DNA of 64,000 nucleotides from Bacteroidota bacterium (GTDB taxonomy: Bacteria; Bacteroidota; Bacteroidia; Cytophagales; Cytophagaceae): positions 62,001 through 126,000 of the forward strand of contig JAEYZG010000010.1 of NCBI GenBank assembly GCA_023428135.1. The letters run 5' to 3'. The notes below the pieces were generated by a model, which was not told the DNA's origin, did not search any database, and worked only from the letters and a program-made list of their open reading frames with translations. How positions within the stretch are numbered: the first letter of the stretch is position 1; every line of letters starts with the position of its first letter. This document shows, in pieces, positions 35,496 through 44,264 of this stretch. A program made the translations under genes and the position numbers.

Positions 35496-36017
35496 CTACT
35501 CAGTGAAAACACTAGGGTACCGCACAATTCCTGCAGCATCATTCAAGGCATATCTTTTTAATTCCAATGCCATAAATACGTCATCCGGCACATCAAATGG
35601 ACATTTAACATTCCATCTTGAGGCATTCATAAAACCAAATTTCTTATAGTACTGCGGATGACCTAAAACTATAACGGACTCAAAACCTAATTCTTTTGCT
35701 TTTTCCATACCATATTTCAAAAGCCTTGACCCAATACCTTGTCTCTGGACTTTCGGGAGCACGGAAAGCGGAGCCAATACAAGTGAATCTTTAGTTATTC
35801 TCCCCTCAATTTTCACCTTGGTAAAAAGAATATGACCAGCTATATGATTATCCAATTCCGCGATAAGAGACAATTGAGGAACAAAAGCCTCGGTATATCT
35901 AAGTTTATGAACAAGTATATGTTCTTTGTGATTAGAAAATTCAGCATTAAGAAAAGCCTCCTGAATAAGATTTTCTGTAACTGCATAATCATCTTGAATT
36001 TCTTGTCTGATATTCAT
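35496..36017 (-). CDS. GNAT N-acetyltransferase, YhbS-like
   Basis: About 173 residues from the ATG of MNIRQEIQDDYAVTENLI; a start 27 bases upstream is possible. The acetyl-CoA loop is LPKVQRQGIGSRLLKYGMEKAKELGFESVIVLGHPQYYKKFGF, which is close to YhbS-type acetyltransferases. The substrate is not known. It follows a clear terminator for the lipoprotein gene upstream. Confidence 0.88.
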   Translation of the reverse strand: MNIRQEIQDDYAVTENLIQEAFLNAEFSNHKEHILVHKLRYTEAFVPQLSLIAELDNHIAGHILFTKVKIEGRITKDSLVLAPLSVLPKVQRQGIGSRLLKYGMEKAKELGFESVIVLGHPQYYKKFGFMNASRWNVKCPFDVPDDVFMALELKRYALNDAAGIVRYPSVFTE

Positions 36018-36059
36018 AAACACAGAGGCACATCTTTTCTGCAAACAAGCTACAAAAAA

Positions 36060-36079
36060 AGCACGAAAACTTCCGTGCT
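36060..36079 (-). terminator. Intrinsic terminator after the small lipoprotein gene
   Basis: Stem AGCACG / CGTGCT around an 8-base loop, followed on the minus strand by seven T. It lies 30 bp past the stop of the gene at 36110. Confidence 0.88.
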
Positions 36080-36109
36080 GTATTAATAAAATGATAAAGC
36101 CTGCTGAGA

Positions 36110-36610
36110 TTATTTTACTGCCTCAATGTACATTAAGTGATTTTGTGTATCACAAATTACTATAGCTTCCATACGACCGTTGGATATGATCTGATAATAA
36201 CCATCAGAGTGAAAAACATTATAATCCCTTCCGGATCCATATTCCATCGCCATAGTACGAATATCTTCATTGAGGCTCCTTTCCGGGTTGAAAATTATAG
36301 GTCTACCATCAAGAAATTTACTTTTCTCAATTTTAGTAAGTTTCAATAATGACGACCTGCTGATCGGCAAATTATTCGTAAGCTTGAAACCATTATTAGG
36401 TATTTTTACAATTGCTATCATATGACTGACTTTTTCTGTAGTCTTATATTCCTGATAGAATTGATAAACAACATCGTACTTCTCATTAAAATTGAAAGCC
36501 TGCAATATCTTGTTATCAGGTCTTTTTAACTTTGTAATGTTCTCATTTTTAAATGAACACCCAGTGAGAAATAATAGAAATAAATAAAAACCTGCAAAAA
36601 TTAACCTCAT
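36110..36610 (-). CDS. Hypothetical lipoprotein
   Basis: Protein of 166 residues with a lipoprotein signal FYLFLLFLTGCSF (Cys at about residue 18). The remainder has no motif I know. It carries its own terminator, so it is probably a single-gene transcript. Confidence 0.75.
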   Translation of the reverse strand: MRLIFAGFYLFLLFLTGCSFKNENITKLKRPDNKILQAFNFNEKYDVVYQFYQEYKTTEKVSHMIAIVKIPNNGFKLTNNLPISRSSLLKLTKIEKSKFLDGRPIIFNPERSLNEDIRTMAMEYGSGRDYNVFHSDGYYQIISNGRMEAIVICDTQNHLMYIEAVK

Positions 36611-36841
36611 AATAAAACACCATAACCAAATCCATACTAAAAATGGCTGCTGATTCCTTTGTATGCAATTACAGATGCATACATCATTCGTAAGCCAGTT
36701 AACGCTGATTTAAAATAACAATTCTGCCTCGCAGAGTAAGTTTAAACGGCATAGCCCAACCTAAGTTTCACTTCAGACTGTAAATTCAGATTAAACCCCA
36801 AACAACAAATTGGCTTTGAATATATTTAACTCAGCTCTCGT

Positions 36842-37141
36842 TCATTTCAATTTTAGTAGTTCATGATAAAGCTTATGTGCTAATTCATTCTGCATGGAAT
36901 AAAACTCAGAAATTTCCAGTTTACAAAACCCTTCTACGCATTGCACATAAAGATTTGCAACAGCTTCACGATCTGCCTTCTTAAAGTTCATCAAATCAAA
37001 TATTGCAACATATAGGTCCAAATAATAATATCCGGAAGTAAAACCAGCCTCTTGCTTGCTGGTAATTAATTTATTTGCTCTTAAATCTGCTTTTATTAAA
37101 AACAGTATAAGATTTTCTGAGTCAGAAATCAATATATCCAT
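36842..37141 (-). CDS. Hypothetical protein, 99 residues
   Basis: Starts MDILISDSENLILFLIKADL. It is soluble, largely helical by composition, with one pair of Cys in NLYVQCVEGFCKLEI. No domain is recognised and it has no close neighbour on its strand. Confidence 0.55.
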   Translation of the reverse strand: MDILISDSENLILFLIKADLRANKLITSKQEAGFTSGYYYLDLYVAIFDLMNFKKADREAVANLYVQCVEGFCKLEISEFYSMQNELAHKLYHELLKLK

Positions 37142-37460
37142 AGCTGATGTAAAAATTACTAATACAAAGCTAAAAATATATTTTAAACAACAAAGCTTAG
37201 AATATAATTTTCAACTAATTAACTTCTTTTTTATAACTGTACCCAAAAATATGAGGATGCTAACTAATGAAATAAGAGCATTTATATGCGAAAAACTTTT
37301 TCGCACTAACATATAAATTCTTCGAAAGAAAATAAACAAAAGCAACCTGACCACAAGCCGATTATCTTTATGGCGGCCTGAAGCCCTTAGTCCACCTCAT
37401 AAATTGTCAAGCATCCCATTCATTTTTTTGTATATTAGCAAGAACAAAAATTAATAATCT
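37142..37460. other. Intergenic region with a perfect inverted repeat
   Basis: TGCGAAAAA (37287-37295) and TTTTTCGCA (37297-37305) form a 9-bp inverted repeat around one base, too tight for a hairpin loop and more like a protein-binding palindrome. Close to the next gene a TATATTAG stretch (37431-37438) resembles a Bacteroidota -7 element. Nothing else stands out. Confidence 0.4.
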
Positions 37461-38390
37461 ATGAAATATATTTACACATTAATTATTCTTCTCTCATCGA
37501 CCAGCATATTTGCACAGCAACAATTTTTAAACAGTGATTTTGAAAATTGGAAACATTATCCTAGCTCTACTCCAGGTTTTTCCAGCTATGATCAGGCAGA
37601 TCATTGGGCTTCCGGAAACGATCTTCTTACTTTAGCTTTTGGAGTACAACCTCCGACTGAAAAAACAACAGATGCTCAAAGCGGAACTTATGCTGTTAAA
37701 CTAACTTCCAGAACTGCTTATAACCAACTTGCAGCTGGAAATTTATTCCTTGGCACCTTCCAACTGAACCTTACGAATTACCCAGCCAGTGTTAAATTGG
37801 GAAGTCCATATACAGACAAACCATCTGGTTTTAATGTATATTACAAATATAGTCCTGTAAATGGCGACTCTTGTTCTATTGAGTTTTATCTGTTTAAATG
37901 GAATTCTGCAAGCAACCAAAGAGATACCGTTGGATATGGTTATTTTAAAACAAACCAAACAGTTAGTAACTACACCTTACTATCAGCACCGATAACATAC
38001 ATAAAGGATGTAACCCCTGACTCAGCTACAATGGTATTCTCCTCTAGTGGCGGATGGAAACAACTTAAAGGCCAAGCTGGAAGCACTCTATTCATTGACA
38101 ATCTTTCTCTTGATTTTATAACCCTTTCAACAACTAGTCCACTGGCAAATACAGGAGCAACTTTATTTCCAAATCCAGCAAAAGACATTGTCCAGTTAAA
38201 CAACGCTCCTTTTACATCTGGCACAATGTACTTCTATAATAATCAGGGATCAATTGTTTCAACCAAAGTTTGGAACAGCGCATCCTCATCATCAATCAGC
38301 GTGTCTGATCTGGCTCCGGGATATTATACTTGCAAAATTGTAAGTGAAGAACAGAAATCATTTTCAACAAAGCTTATCATTACTCAATAA
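37461..38390 (+). CDS. Secreted protein with T9SS sorting domain, PCMD-like
   Basis: Protein of 309 residues. A signal peptide ends at FAQQQ (residue 20 or so). The body starts FLNSDFENWKHYPSSTPGF and continues with TTDAQSGTYAVKLTSR and GFNVYYKYSPVNGDSCSIEFYLFKWN, the pattern of the putative carbohydrate metabolism (PCMD) beta-sandwich. The last 80 residues (LFPNPAKDIVQLNN ... GYYTCKIV) are a T9SS sorting domain. A carbohydrate-binding role is inference. Confidence 0.82.
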   Translation: MKYIYTLIILLSSTSIFAQQQFLNSDFENWKHYPSSTPGFSSYDQADHWASGNDLLTLAFGVQPPTEKTTDAQSGTYAVKLTSRTAYNQLAAGNLFLGTFQLNLTNYPASVKLGSPYTDKPSGFNVYYKYSPVNGDSCSIEFYLFKWNSASNQRDTVGYGYFKTNQTVSNYTLLSAPITYIKDVTPDSATMVFSSSGGWKQLKGQAGSTLFIDNLSLDFITLSTTSPLANTGATLFPNPAKDIVQLNNAPFTSGTMYFYNNQGSIVSTKVWNSASSSSISVSDLAPGYYTCKIVSEEQKSFSTKLIITQ

Positions 38391-38485
38391 TTTAAATAGG
38401 TACTTTAAAAATGTAACGTCCAGCTTTTTGCATACTGTTATTTCCTCATAGAGGAAAATTTAGCGTCTTAAGTTTGGATAGGTAT

Positions 38486-38525
38486 ATAAACAAAGAACTC
38501 CGGCAAGCCGGAGTTCTTTGTTTAT
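38486..38525. terminator. Strong bidirectional terminator
   Basis: A 19-bp perfect inverted repeat around AA (left arm 38486-38504, right arm 38507-38525; core GAACTCCGGC/GCCGGAGTTC). It lies between the T9SS gene (+) and aspS (-), with A- and T-rich ends that serve both strands. Confidence 0.9.
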
Positions 38526-38546
38526 CACATATAATAGTCCTAATAA

Positions 38547-40310
38547 CTATTTCTTCAAATCTTCAGCCTTTACTCCGATGTGTAACTCATTTAACTGAGC
38601 ATCACTAATAGGAGAAGGAGAATCAATCATTACATCTCTTCCTGCATTATTTTTTGGAAATGCAATAAAGTCTCTGATAGAATCAACACCACCAAACAAT
38701 GAACATAACCTGTCGAAGCCAAATGCAATACCTCCGTGTGGCGGAGCTCCATATTCAAATGCATCCATTAAGAACCCAAACTGAGCTTTTGCTTCTTCAG
38801 CAGAGAATCCAAGAATTTCAAACATCTTCGCCTGAAGATCTTTATTGTAAATTCTAATAGAACCTCCACCAACTTCAACTCCGTTGATTACCATATCATA
38901 TGCATTCGCACGCACCTGGCCAAGGTTAGACTCCAGCAATCCGATATCCTCTGGTTTTGGTGAGGTGAACGGATGGTGCATTGCAAACCATCTTTTCTCT
39001 TCTTCTCCAAACTCAAGCAATGGGAAGTCTACTACCCAATGGCATGAGTAAGTGTTTTTATCTCTCAGCCCAAGTCTCTTTCCCATTTCAAGCCTAAGCT
39101 CACTCAATGCAGATCTTGTTTGTTTTGCATCACCAGATAAGATCAAAAGAAGATCACCTTTCTGAGCATTTAATTTCTCTGCCCAAACCTTAAGATCTGC
39201 TTCTCCATAAAATTTATCTACAGAAGATTTTATAGTACCGTCCTGGTTAAGCTTCACATATACTAAGCCTTTAGAACCGATCTGAGGTCTCTTTACAAAT
39301 TCTGTTATTTCATCCAGTTCTTTCCTTGTATATTCGGAACAACCTTTTGCTGCAATTCCTACTACAAGTTCCGCCTGATCAAACACATTGAAACCTTTGC
39401 CTTTCGCAACGTCCGTTAGCTCAACAAATTTCATTTCAAAACGAGTATCCGGCTTGTCATTTCCATAGTATTTCATAGCATCAGCATATGTCATTCTTGG
39501 AAATGGAGGTAAATCGATGCCTTTAACTGTCTTAAACAGATGTCTGATCATTCCTTCAAATGTATTCAGAATATCTTCCTGAGTGATGAAAGACATTTCA
39601 CAGTCTATCTGGGTAAATTCAGGCTGACGGTCCGCTCTTAAATCTTCATCCCTGAAACATTTCACAATCTGATAATATCTGTCAAATCCAGAAACCATCA
39701 GTAATTGCTTGAAAGTTTGTGGGGATTGAGGCAGTGCATAAAATTCACCAGCATGCACTCTTGAAGGTACTACAAAATCTCTTGCTCCTTCAGGAGTCGA
39801 TTTAATAAGTACAGGAGTTTCAACTTCAAGAAAATTAAGGCTGTCCAGGTATTTTCTTGCTTCGATAGCAATTCTGTGTCTCAGCTCAAGATTTTTTCTA
39901 ACGATATTTCTTCTAAGATCCAGATAACGGTATTTCATTCTAAGATCCTCACCACCATCAGTTTCGTCCTCGATAAGAAAAGGAGGTAATTTTGCCGGGT
40001 TTAAGATATTTAGATCAGAGACTTTTATTTCAATATCTCCGGTAGGCATTTTGTCATTTTTAGCAATACGCTCTATAATTGTTCCTTTAGCTTCGAGAAC
40101 AAACTCACGACCAAGACTCCTTGCAGCCTCCACAACCTTTTTATCAGATTTACCCTCTTCAAGTATCAACTGAGTAATACCATAACGATCTCTAAGATCA
40201 ATCCAGATCATTCCACCCTTGTCTCTGATTTTTGCAACCCAACCGGTAAGGGTAACCTCTTTTCCCACATCCGATATTCTTAACTCTCCGCAAGTATGAG
40301 TTCTAAGCAT
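38547..40310 (-). CDS. aspS: Aspartyl-tRNA synthetase
   Basis: Class II synthetase of 587 residues. An N-terminal OB fold binds the anticodon (MLRTHTCGELRISDVGKEVTLTGWVAKIRDKGGMIWIDLRD). Motif 2 is FDRYYQIVKCFRDEDLRADRQPEFTQ. The bacterial GAD insertion follows from about residue 300, and motif 3 is GIAFGFDRLCSLFGG. It charges tRNA-Asp in the cytoplasm. It is a housekeeping gene with its own terminator at 38486. Confidence 0.97.
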   Translation of the reverse strand: MLRTHTCGELRISDVGKEVTLTGWVAKIRDKGGMIWIDLRDRYGITQLILEEGKSDKKVVEAARSLGREFVLEAKGTIIERIAKNDKMPTGDIEIKVSDLNILNPAKLPPFLIEDETDGGEDLRMKYRYLDLRRNIVRKNLELRHRIAIEARKYLDSLNFLEVETPVLIKSTPEGARDFVVPSRVHAGEFYALPQSPQTFKQLLMVSGFDRYYQIVKCFRDEDLRADRQPEFTQIDCEMSFITQEDILNTFEGMIRHLFKTVKGIDLPPFPRMTYADAMKYYGNDKPDTRFEMKFVELTDVAKGKGFNVFDQAELVVGIAAKGCSEYTRKELDEITEFVKRPQIGSKGLVYVKLNQDGTIKSSVDKFYGEADLKVWAEKLNAQKGDLLLILSGDAKQTRSALSELRLEMGKRLGLRDKNTYSCHWVVDFPLLEFGEEEKRWFAMHHPFTSPKPEDIGLLESNLGQVRANAYDMVINGVEVGGGSIRIYNKDLQAKMFEILGFSAEEAKAQFGFLMDAFEYGAPPHGGIAFGFDRLCSLFGGVDSIRDFIAFPKNNAGRDVMIDSPSPISDAQLNELHIGVKAEDLKK

Positions 40311-40556
40311 AAGAAATATTGTTTTTTATTGAGCTGCGAATTTAAAAATTAGTTTGTTCCTTTTTATAAGGAGTAGGTCATTATTTTCAGGAAAGGAGTT
40401 AAAATAGACCTTCTTGTCATTTCATAATTTAAAATCACTGGCCTTTTTTCCAGAGAAAATTATTTAACGATAAAATCAATATCACTTAGAAAAGTAAACT
40501 AATCAGGCAAAAATTACCGTTAATTTTTAACTTGCACCAAGTTTTGTATAACCCAT

Positions 40557-41189
40557 ATGAAAATCTTCTCATTTCTATTAATTGCTCTACTTACCGGATT
40601 TACCGGAAAAGAACCGAAATTGGTTCAGACCAAGTTGGTTGATGGTATTTCTATCGGTCTTCCCAAGGATTTTTATGTAATGACGGACGATGATATTGCT
40701 ACAAAATATCCTTCTACTAAAAAACCGCTTGCGATGTATACCAACATAGACAGAATGGTAGATTTTGGCCTTAATGTAACCAAGTCAAGAATTCCGGGGA
40801 CCGACCTTTCTGTGATTAAGGATTTTTATAAAGCAACCATCCTTCAATCATATGATAAGGTGACTTTTATTCAGGATACAATAATTCCGGTCAATGGTAA
40901 AAGATTAATAGCTTTTGAATTTATTTCTTCTTCGGAAGGCACAAAAAAATACTCTTTTATTCAATATGCCCTTGTAAATGGATTTATCTACATATTCAAT
41001 TATACTGCTCCGGAAAATCTCAAAGCACAATGGCAGCCGGTAGCAAGAGAGTCTATGAATACAATTCAAATAGAGCCTAAAAAGCTTTATGATGTTGAGC
41101 CGGCAAATCCTAAAGAACCTGTTTTAAGAGGAAAGGATGCCAAAGAAGTGCTTAAAGATCAAAACGCAAGAAAGAAAAAAACAAAATAG
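40557..41189 (+). CDS. Hypothetical exported protein
   Basis: Protein of 210 residues with a short signal peptide (KIFSFLLIALLTGFTG). The body has LVDGISIGLPKDFYVMTDDDIATKYP, SVIKDFYKATILQSYDKVTFIQDTI and NGKRLIAFEFIS, similar in layout to DcrB/PsbP-like periplasmic proteins. It ends in a Lys-rich tail. The stop overlaps the start of tadA by one base, so the two are translationally coupled. Confidence 0.7.
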   Translation: MKIFSFLLIALLTGFTGKEPKLVQTKLVDGISIGLPKDFYVMTDDDIATKYPSTKKPLAMYTNIDRMVDFGLNVTKSRIPGTDLSVIKDFYKATILQSYDKVTFIQDTIIPVNGKRLIAFEFISSSEGTKKYSFIQYALVNGFIYIFNYTAPENLKAQWQPVARESMNTIQIEPKKLYDVEPANPKEPVLRGKDAKEVLKDQNARKKKTK

Positions 41190-41638
41190 TGGAGCTTTCG
41201 GTTTATAGTGACGCCCATTTTATGAAGGAAGCCTATAAGGAGGCTTTACTTGCTTTTGAAGACAATGAAGTACCAGTGGGCGCAGTGGTAGTTTGCAAAA
41301 ATAAAATTATAGCTCGTGCTCACAACCAGACAGAAAGACTGAGCGATGTAACAGCACATGCAGAAATGATTGCGATTACTTCAGCTCAAAATTTTCTCGG
41401 AAGCAAATATTTAAATGAATGCGAGCTCTATGTCACACTTGAGCCTTGCGTTATGTGTGCAGGCGCACTATATTGGAGTCAGATGAAAAAAGTAATAATT
41501 GGAGCACCAGATCCAAAGCAGGGCTTTTTAAAAACCGGTGTAAATTTGCTACACCCTAAAACTGAGCTGGTGAAAGGTATAATGGAAAAGGAATGTAGCG
41601 ATCTGCTTGTGGAATTTTTCAATAAGCTCAGAAATTAA
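41189..41638 (+). CDS. tadA: tRNA-specific adenosine deaminase TadA
   Basis: Protein of 149 residues. Catalytic zinc motifs are AHAEMIAI (His-Ala-Glu) and LEPCVMCAGAL (Pro-Cys-x-x-Cys). It converts A34 of tRNA-Arg(ACG) to inosine. The GTG start at 41189 overlaps the stop of the previous gene (TAGTG); an ATG at 41222 would drop the first eleven residues and remove the usual first helix, so GTG is preferred. Confidence 0.93.
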   Translation: MELSVYSDAHFMKEAYKEALLAFEDNEVPVGAVVVCKNKIIARAHNQTERLSDVTAHAEMIAITSAQNFLGSKYLNECELYVTLEPCVMCAGALYWSQMKKVIIGAPDPKQGFLKTGVNLLHPKTELVKGIMEKECSDLLVEFFNKLRN

Positions 41639-41687
41639 ATTAAATTTGAATTATCTAAATCAAATAAAATAACCTTAATAATTTAAT

Positions 41688-42314
41688 ATGGCATTTGAAC
41701 TTCCGGCTTTACCATATGCACCAGATGCATTGGAGCCACATATTGACAAAGCTACTATGGAAATTCACCATGGAAAGCATCATCAGGCTTATGTTACAAA
41801 CCTTAATAAGGCTATTGAGGGTACAGAGCTGGCAAGCAAATCTTTGGAAGAAATTCTGAAAAATATCAGCAAAGCTGCCCCTGCTGTTAGAAACAATGGT
41901 GGAGGACACTACAACCACTCTTTATTCTGGACACTTCTTTCTCCAAAAAGCACCGGAAAGCCTTCTGGTGAACTAGCCGCTGCAATTGACAAAAAATTCG
42001 GCTCTTTTGATAAATTCAAAGAGGAATTCAATAATGCAGGAGCTACAAGATTCGGCTCAGGATGGGCTTGGCTTATTGTTACAGATGGCGGTGAGTTAAA
42101 AGTAACTTCTACTCCCAATCAGGACAATCCTCTAATGGATGTTGCTGAAGTAAAGGGATTTCCTTTATTAGGACTTGACGTCTGGGAACATGCATATTAT
42201 TTAAAATACCAAAACAGAAGACCTGAATATATCGGAGCATTCTGGAATGTGGTAAACTGGGAGGAAGTCGCTAAAAGATTCAGCGAAGTTTCTAAGCAGG
42301 TAGCTGTGAAATAA
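41688..42314 (+). CDS. sod: Superoxide dismutase (Fe/Mn type)
   Basis: Protein of 208 residues with the four metal ligands in MEIHHGKHHQAYV (His), GGGHYNHSLFW (His), and LDVWEHAYYLKYQNRRPEYI (Asp and His). It lacks a signal peptide and is therefore cytoplasmic. Metal choice between iron and manganese cannot be decided by eye. A terminator follows at once. Confidence 0.96.
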   Translation: MAFELPALPYAPDALEPHIDKATMEIHHGKHHQAYVTNLNKAIEGTELASKSLEEILKNISKAAPAVRNNGGGHYNHSLFWTLLSPKSTGKPSGELAAAIDKKFGSFDKFKEEFNNAGATRFGSGWAWLIVTDGGELKVTSTPNQDNPLMDVAEVKGFPLLGLDVWEHAYYLKYQNRRPEYIGAFWNVVNWEEVAKRFSEVSKQVAVK

Positions 42315-42332
42315 TTATAAAATTCTAATCAA

Positions 42333-42362
42333 AAAAACAGAGGCTTACCGGCCTCTGTTTTT
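42333..42362 (+). terminator. Intrinsic terminator after sod
   Basis: Stem AAAAACAGAGGC (42333-42344) with GCCTCTGTTTTT (42351-42362) and a 6-base loop, then a further T-run. It lies 18 bp after the sod stop. Confidence 0.9.
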
Positions 42363-42395
42363 TTTTGGTAAATAACCCTGATGAATTAAATTCTC

Positions 42396-43130
42396 TCACT
42401 TCACTTCCTTCATCTCAATTACCTCAGAATTATTTACCTCATCCAAATTGTCAAACTCTCCGTCATAATAAACTTTAGCCTCACCGTCTTTCTTCTTCTT
42501 CACTTCCATGGCTTCAGTTTCCGTTTCATAGAAATAATCAAATTTGCTCTTGTCTTTCTTCCGTTCGTAGTTATACCCTTCCAAATCATCCGCATATTTG
42601 ACTTTTTTCTCATCCTTCCCTGACTCTTCAGATTTAAACCTTAGGTTGTCATCTTTATACTTAACCCTTTTTTTATCTTTATGAGTTTCAGACTCATAAT
42701 CCAGCTTTCCTCCATTCCATTTTAAAGGGTCATCTTCAGACTCTTTAAAGCTATAAGCTTCTTCATCGTTAAGATAATCCGGTTCAACTATCTGGGATGA
42801 TTCATTTTGTAAATATTCTTTATTTTTCAACGAATCTTCGAAAACACATTCATTAAGCGAAGAAACTACTGTAGTATCGCCTCCATATACGTAAGCATAT
42901 GTCTCCGCATAGGGATCAACATCACTTTCGGTCCTTACCTGATCAATTGCTCTTGAATAAGCATGATCATTTTCAAGGTAGTCCGCTTCACCTTTTGGGC
43001 GGAACTTGCCTCCGGAATTTTCAACTCCCACAATATCGGCCCTTTTTACCATTCCTTCCGGACATTCCTGAGCGTAAGAAATTGACAGAAATCCTAAGGA
43101 AACTGCACAAACCAACAATTTTTTCATCAT
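42396..43130 (-). CDS. Exported charged protein with short repeats, function unknown
   Basis: Protein of 244 residues with a clean signal peptide (KKLLVCAVSLGFLSISYAQ). The mature part is rich in Asp, Glu, Lys and Tyr. It has related segments such as KKRVKYKDDNLRFKSEESG and KKVKYADDLEGYNYERK, plus GGKLDYESETHKD, suggesting a degenerate repeat of about 20 residues. It has no known domain and may be intrinsically disordered or bind metal or polymer at the surface. Confidence 0.65.
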   Translation of the reverse strand: MMKKLLVCAVSLGFLSISYAQECPEGMVKRADIVGVENSGGKFRPKGEADYLENDHAYSRAIDQVRTESDVDPYAETYAYVYGGDTTVVSSLNECVFEDSLKNKEYLQNESSQIVEPDYLNDEEAYSFKESEDDPLKWNGGKLDYESETHKDKKRVKYKDDNLRFKSEESGKDEKKVKYADDLEGYNYERKKDKSKFDYFYETETEAMEVKKKKDGEAKVYYDGEFDNLDEVNNSEVIEMKEVK

Positions 43131-43289
43131 TTCTATCTTTTGTCTCTATCTACTTAAAGAAACGGAACGAGGGCAATTATGGTTCAATATTGCACATTAT
43201 ATTACATTCGAATGACACTTAAAATACTCAAATTAAAGTGTTTTTAAACTATTATAAGTCAATTTATAGACTTTGCTTGAATGAATATT

Positions 43290-43440
43290 ACATAAATATT
43301 TTCTCGTAGGGTTAAATGGTTATTAGGGAGTCGGAACAAAATGGGTGGTCAAAGGTTCTAGATACATCTGCTTTAATTCATTTATTTTACAGTTTCAAAT
43401 TTGCCGGGAAGTTTTAGGGATCTTCCCGGTTTTATTTTTT
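43290..43440 (+). ncRNA. Candidate small RNA
   Basis: Inferred from an orphan terminator: CCGGGAAG (43404-43411) pairs with CTTCCCGG (43422-43429), followed by TTTTATTTTTT. Upstream, a TTTG near 43272 and a TA-rich element about 17-19 bases further resemble a Bacteroidota promoter. The transcript would be about 140 nt and include TTAGGGAGTCGGAACAAAAT. No known RNA family is recognised. Start and existence are uncertain. Confidence 0.35.
43404..43440 (+). terminator. Orphan rho-independent terminator
   Basis: An 8-bp GC-rich stem, CCGGGAAG with CTTCCCGG, around a 10-base loop, and a following run TTTTATTTTTT. On the other strand the stem is not followed by T residues, so it works on plus only. 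Confidence 0.85.
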
Positions 43441-43662
43441 CACCCAATGTTAAATTTTTGTTAAGAAATTCTGAAGCGTGTCAGTTTTATAGATATTTTT
43501 AATCAGACCTGTGGATAATTCTCTTTGAAAAAATTCTACCAATGCAGAATGTGAACAATTAAGTGGAAAAACCACCTCAAAAAAGCATGTAACAAGCAAC
43601 ACGCACATTTCATCTTTTTGTAGAATAAAATCTTATACTTTTAAGAAAATTTACGCTGCTTT

Positions 43663-43920
43663 ATGGAATTGAAAGCTACCCTTAAAGAATTGATGGATAC
43701 TGCCGGAAGCAAGGCTTCTGTTGATGTGGTTCTGAAAAACGGCAACATACTTCTCCGAAATTTCCACATTGTGGAATTTGATGAAATCAAAAGTTTATTA
43801 AAAGGAATAACGATGCAGGAACAATACACTTCGTTAAAAGAAAAACGAAACCCTGTTTATTGCTTTTTCCGAATTGATGAAATAAAAGAAATTGAAATCG
43901 CGGAACTAGTGCGAGTTTAA
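43663..43920 (+). CDS. Hypothetical protein, 85 residues
   Basis: Starts MELKATLKELMDTAGSKASVDVVLKNGNIL and contains NFHIVEFDEIKSLLKG. The pattern of beta-alpha secondary structure suggests a small soluble domain. No family is recognised. Its stop overlaps by four bases the stop of the convergent gene at 43917. Confidence 0.6.
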   Translation: MELKATLKELMDTAGSKASVDVVLKNGNILLRNFHIVEFDEIKSLLKGITMQEQYTSLKEKRNPVYCFFRIDEIKEIEIAELVRV

Positions 43921-44186
43921 TACTTATTGAACCTTTCCAAAATTATATTACCATCTCCATCTAGAATCAAAAACTGATATGAGCCCTTGGGAAGACCGGT
44001 AATATTTATTGAAATAGTGTTACAACCCACTTTCAATTCTTTCCAGAAAGAGGTTCTGACCTCTCCAATAATATTTACAATTCTAAAGTTTACCATGCGG
44101 ACACCATAGACTTGTAATTCTATTTCAATTTGGTGATTCCCAAAATTACTTTTACTCACTATCAACTCTGACCCTTTTACTTCCAT
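43917..44186 (-). CDS. T9SS sorting-domain-like protein without signal peptide
   Basis: Protein of 89 residues beginning MEVKGSELIVSKSNFGNHQIEI. The stretch VYGVRMVNFRIVNIIGEVRTSFWKELKVGCNTISINITGLPKGSYQFLI matches the beta-sandwich pattern of a T9SS sorting domain (I-x-N-x-x-G, then I-x-G-L-P-x-G-x-Y), but the protein has no secretion signal. It may be a fragment of a larger secreted protein or an intracellular mimic. It is convergent with the 43663 gene with a four-base overlap. Confidence 0.55.
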   Translation of the reverse strand: MEVKGSELIVSKSNFGNHQIEIELQVYGVRMVNFRIVNIIGEVRTSFWKELKVGCNTISINITGLPKGSYQFLILDGDGNIILERFNKY

Positions 44187-44264
44187 AGTAAGATATTTTA
44201 TGAAAGTAAATATGGTCAGAAATCATTAACTCATGATTAGAGTACCATTAAGATTGAATAATTT

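Larger units (their letters stand above)
43131..43662. other. 532-bp intergenic region with an orphan plus-strand terminator
   Basis: No open frame of quality. A strong hairpin at 43404-43429 is followed by TTTTATTTTTT on plus, yet no plus-strand gene precedes it, which points to a small RNA upstream of it (see candidate). The right part (43440-43660) holds the promoter of the 43663 gene and nothing recognisable. Confidence 0.5.
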
